From Acidobacterium sp. (lineage in GTDB: Bacteria; Acidobacteriota; Terriglobia; Terriglobales; Acidobacteriaceae), in NCBI GenBank assembly GCA_003152415.1, contig PMAD01000142.1, positions 15,273 through 50,428 on the forward strand: a DNA stretch of 35,156 nt, written 5' to 3'. This document shows positions 34,460-35,156 of the stretch, piece after piece. The position numbers were made by a program, and so were the translations under genes. The notes below the pieces were generated by a model. The model ran no database searches. It had not been told where the DNA came from and saw nothing but the letters and a program-made list of their open reading frames with translations. Each line of letters starts with the position of its first letter. Position 1 is the stretch's first letter.

Positions 34460-35156
<697 letters not shown>

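Overview
The window is a GC-rich bacterial chromosome segment, most likely from Acidobacteriota (Terriglobia/Acidobacteriaceae type). Pointers to this are two very large Oar-like TonB-dependent receptors with an N-terminal carboxypeptidase-regulatory-like domain, a combined caa3 oxidase / b6c-type complex III cluster, an RskA-type ECF sigma/anti-sigma pair, and housekeeping genes in short mixed-strand operons. This taxonomic call is inference from gene content; no database was searched. I see no tRNA, rRNA, CRISPR array, insertion sequence or phage gene.

Layout. 1-4.7 kb: a GT39-type membrane glycosyltransferase (runs off the left edge) and an EAL+HDOD signalling protein on the minus strand; divergent from these, a GT-C-like membrane protein overlapping an exported metallo-beta-lactamase-fold hydrolase. 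4.7-5.7 kb: Obg GTPase (minus). 5.8-13.7 kb: two large TonB-dependent receptors in tandem; the second has a 5' leader with two hairpins, one of which covers its Shine-Dalgarno, and a strong terminator follows. 13.8-18 kb: mnmG, a vapBC toxin-antitoxin pair fitted against its 3' end, and dnaB. 18.1-23.4 kb: exported DUF4440-like protein, alanine racemase, alpha/beta hydrolase, acpS (minus), an unrecognised protein, and a geranylgeranyl-reductase-family flavoprotein. 23.6-31.5 kb: an eight-gene respiratory operon (coxB-coxA-coxC-six-TM protein-dihaem cytochrome c lipoprotein-Rieske-cytochrome b/c fusion-ctaG). 31.6-32.6 kb: an O-methyltransferase (minus). 32.6-33.1 kb: a structured gene-free stretch with an orphan minus-strand terminator, a possible small RNA. 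33.1-35.2 kb: ECF sigma, its anti-sigma factor, and the start of alaS (runs off the right edge).

How the genes work together. The respiratory operon encodes quinol oxidation (Rieske plus cytochrome b with a tethered haem c), a membrane-anchored dihaem electron shuttle, and a caa3-type oxygen reductase with its assembly factor. That is a complete quinol-to-oxygen path with every haem c tethered to the membrane. Apart from it the window is mostly housekeeping (translation, replication, cell wall, lipid) and outer-membrane uptake. Many starts have a TAnAnT hexamer 7-12 nt upstream, which suggests widespread leaderless or near-leaderless transcription.

The most interesting unexplained signals are: the SD-sequestering leader of the second receptor; the candidate C-rich small RNA at about 32.75-32.9 kb; a 7-nt repeat insertion read in frame inside mnmG; the G9 tract inside a receptor gene; and the unusual complex III features (b6-type haem spacing, PDFP in place of PEWY).
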